Part shown: positions 61,655-64,000 of the stretch, piece after piece
How positions within the stretch are numbered: the first letter of the stretch is position 1
How the letters are laid out: every line of letters begins with the position of its first letter
DNA from: Monilinia fructicola
Lineage: Eukaryota > Ascomycota > Leotiomycetes > Helotiales > Sclerotiniaceae
Length of the DNA stretch: 64,000 nucleotides
Assembly (NCBI GenBank): GCA_008692225.1
Contig: VICG01000001.1
Coordinates: forward strand, 2,215,001 to 2,279,000
Reading direction: 5' to 3'
Made by a program: the position numbers and the translations under genes
The notes under the pieces: model-generated
Databases searched by the model: none
Seen by the model: the letters and a program-made list of their open reading frames with translations, nothing else
What the model was told of the DNA's origin: nothing

Positions 61655-62138
61655 ATAAGGGCTGTCTATCAAAAAAGTATAGTTGCTGTCAAGGATCCTT
61701 GTAAATGACGGAAAGTGCATGCAGATCACGTGTTGACGATCATTGTATGACATCGAGCAAAGTTATTGTAATATATCATCGAAACTTTGTTTAACTGGGA
61801 GGAAATTGAATTCAGACATTGTTAAACTTCAAAACCTTGAGTATTCTCGATGCATTAATCATCTCGGTGTTTACATTAGAGTAATTGATACCTATGCTAT
61901 GATGATGACATGATCTGTACTGGGCGAAGTGGAAATATCTAAGATTCTCGCTTGCGTCGCGGTTCCCAAAACGCGTCAACCTCATGCATACAAATCTTCC
62001 CCTGATCCCAACTTCAACCTTAAATCTGATACTCCTATCCTATTCATTATATAGGAGTTGACACTTCAATACCGAGGGTTCATTTCCTGTTCAGTCATTC
62101 TTCAATAATATATCCTCTTGGTATGAATATTCATTAAT
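61655..62138. other. Intergenic between carboxypeptidase and homeobox genes
   Basis: 3' flank of the carboxypeptidase and promoter of the Yox1-like gene. Nothing else seen. Confidence 0.6.
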
Positions 62139-64000
62139 ATGGACGACGCGACTCTACCCCCGATGCCTCCACCCCGCTCTTCCTCGCCTGCCATTCCTGC
62201 CGAACCTCAACCTCAACCTCAATGCCAACCTCAATCTAAACCGGAACCTCAATCTAAACCTCAACCTCGACCTGAACCCGAATCGGAAAACCGCGAAGAA
62301 TTTGAGCCAGCCAGCTCTGCGCCTATTACTACCACAAATGTTTCTCTGAAAGAGGAGGTTGCTGATAACGAAGGAAAGCTAGAGGGGGGGAAGCAGAAGA
62401 GGAAACGAACTAGGTATGCGGGATTGTATTGCCAGCTCTCCAGTAGCCACATTGCCGTCCTACTTTTACCTAAACCCGGCGTGCTTACTCTTATGTTATA
62501 CTCAATATCAAGAGTTCTGTGCTGATCGGCCTGAATTCTACAGCCCGAGGACCAAGCATTTCTCGAATCCCAATACAAGGAAAACCCCAAACCGAATAAA
62601 GCAGCGCGTGCAGAGATTGTTAAAAGTGTTAGGTTAAATGAGAAAGAAGTCCAGGTATGGTCCCTGCTACTGCCGAGGTGGTGCTGAATGACAGTTTAAG
62701 ACGCGTATTGACTGATTTCGGGAACTTCATAGATATGGTTCCAAAATCGTCGCCAAATCAACCGAAGAAAATCGCGTCCACTTCTCCCACATGAGATTGC
62801 AGCCTTTGGTCTTGGTATAAATCCCTTGTCTTCTGATCCTGTATCCGCATTTAGCTATAGTAGCAGTCAGGAAACGGAAGATCAAAACGAGTCTTGTGTG
62901 CCACACGAGCCACTCGAGACACATGGCAACGATAACGAACCTAGGCTTTCACAGGACGTTCAGCAACTTCCAGCACACGAAACGATTGCCATTAACAAGC
63001 CTACAGAAACGAACGTGGAGAACACTCAACATTCGCCCTTGAAAACCGAACTCGCCCCTCATGTCTCAGAGGCAGCCGCCAAAGAAACTCGGTCTCAATC
63101 TGTCACAGAAGTCTTGTCCCAATCATTTTCAGCTACACCTGGATACCTAGCCAACCGTTGGAACCCTGTCAACCCGTTTTCTACCCCTGTTGCCGCTCCA
63201 AGTATCATGTTCACAACTCCCGCCATGTATGTATCTATGGTTTTTATCCCAAGTAGGCTGCTGACAAGTTTGCCCCTAGCTCTCGGCCAATTTTCCCGTC
63301 CTCCTGCCCTGAGAGGATCACGACCGATACTACGCCCTCTGCAACATCGCGCGTGCGTCTTTCAACTGGCCTCGATGGTAGAGCGGAACTAGTCGAAGGA
63401 GATATCACCCCTCCCCGCCTACATACTGAACGGCCTACATCATCTTTACCCAGCGTCATTCCACTAAAGAGGATGCGAAGCTTACAACGTAGCCACAGCG
63501 CTCTGCCTCTCGGATCTTCATCTTTCAGCAGTTCATTTATGCCTCGGTTACTAAGTGGCCGCTCGCGTGATGCGAGAACTTGGGAATTCTGTGCTGAAGG
63601 AGAGCCTCGTGATGAACTTACGACTCAAGCCGAGAACGAGTCCAACGGTTCAGCAATTGCTGCGATCAGTCTTATCCGCTCAACTAGTGGCAGTGCCTTG
63701 AAGTCCAATCCTAGCAAACTAAATACGCCATCTCGGCCAAACCCGCAAGGAAAGAGACCTAAGATGACACGTGCTTCATCAAGTGTTGCGAGAATGCAGA
63801 GCGGAGTCAAGAAACCGAGAAAGACGGTCGATGATAAAGACCCACTGAGGAGATCTCCATCAGGCGACTCGGACAAGGAAAATTGGATCCCGCATCAAAA
63901 TGGCGAAAACGCACGGCGGCGTCCTGCTCACATTAGAAAGGATAGTGAGAGGGAGCCAAAAGGCGTTCTTCAGGATAGCCTGGAGATACCCACTCATGCA
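62139..64000 (+). CDS. yox1: Yox1-like homeodomain transcription factor, 3' end outside the window; one frame break
   Basis: Exons are 62139-62413, 62544-62654, 62733-63226 and 63280 to the edge. The N-terminus is Pro/Gln-rich with PQPQPQCQPQSKPEPQ repeats, then acidic, then basic GGKQKRKRTR. The homeodomain crosses introns: KRTR(TS)PEDQAFLESQYK, AARAEIVKSVRLNEKEVQ and IWFQNRRQINRRKSRPLLPH. The third helix has the WFQNRRxxxRRKSRPLL pattern of Yox1/Yhp1 proteins. The long C-terminal region contains RDARTWEFCAEGEP and ends in basic, disordered sequence. Yox1-type factors repress early cell-cycle (M/G1) genes in yeast; filamentous homologs are tied to growth and development. Exons 1 and 2 do not join in phase unless one C is added to CCC at 62544-62546, giving TSPEDQ. 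The stop codon is beyond position 64000. Confidence 0.85.

Overview
The window looks like nuclear DNA of a filamentous ascomycete (Pezizomycotina). Genes are interrupted by short GT-AG introns (about 47-220 nt) with ACTAAC-like branch sites. Intergenic regions are long (up to 5 kb) and rich in microsatellites. One very AT-rich tract carries transition-type decay resembling repeat-induced point mutation (RIP). The gene set (TamA/DAL81-type regulator, NDT80/PhoG factor, Yox1-like homeobox protein, fungal-type ATP phosphoribosyltransferase) also fits. A leotiomycete of the Sclerotiniaceae type is my impression only.

Layout. A lysine-rich unknown protein runs off the left edge (1-939, minus). Then come about 6 kb without a supported gene, including the AT-rich repeat tract (about 4650-6292). 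A Bem46-type alpha/beta hydrolase follows (7083-8625, plus), then a Q/P-rich unknown gene (9960-10727, minus). RPS28 (11788-12167, minus) and HIS1 (12809-14121, plus) are divergent across a 641-bp promoter. FAP1/NFX1-type zinc-finger protein lies at 15875-19218 (plus), a DHDPS-family aldolase at 23652-24795 (plus), a lysine-rich AT-hook protein at 25481-28140 (minus) and an MFS transporter at 29162-30753 (plus). A 5-kb repeat-studded spacer leads to a TamA/DAL81-like zinc cluster regulator (35828-38233, plus). Next are an NDT80/PhoG factor (41854-43783, plus), a large RhoGEF (48193-52694, minus), the proteasome chaperone Nas2/PSMD9 (55135-55986, plus), the Ran GTPase (57001-57958, plus) and a secreted serine carboxypeptidase (59189-61654, plus). 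A Yox1-like homeobox gene runs off the right edge (62139-64000, plus).

The genes are mostly unrelated housekeeping and regulatory functions; I see no metabolic cluster, CRISPR array, rRNA or tRNA. Two things stand out. First, seven otherwise well-formed genes carry single-base frame breaks, mostly one extra base in a short homopolymer. Where both gene ends are inside the window, removing these breaks restores total coding length to a multiple of three. The others (RPS28, HIS1, TamA-like, NDT80-like, RhoGEF, Ran, carboxypeptidase) are perfectly in frame. Assembly or sequencing error is the simplest explanation, but it cannot be proved from sequence alone. Second, the RhoGEF has four tandem copies of a roughly 63-66-residue unit in its N-terminal half that I cannot assign to a known domain. 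Gene coordinates below span introns; exon limits are in the evidence.
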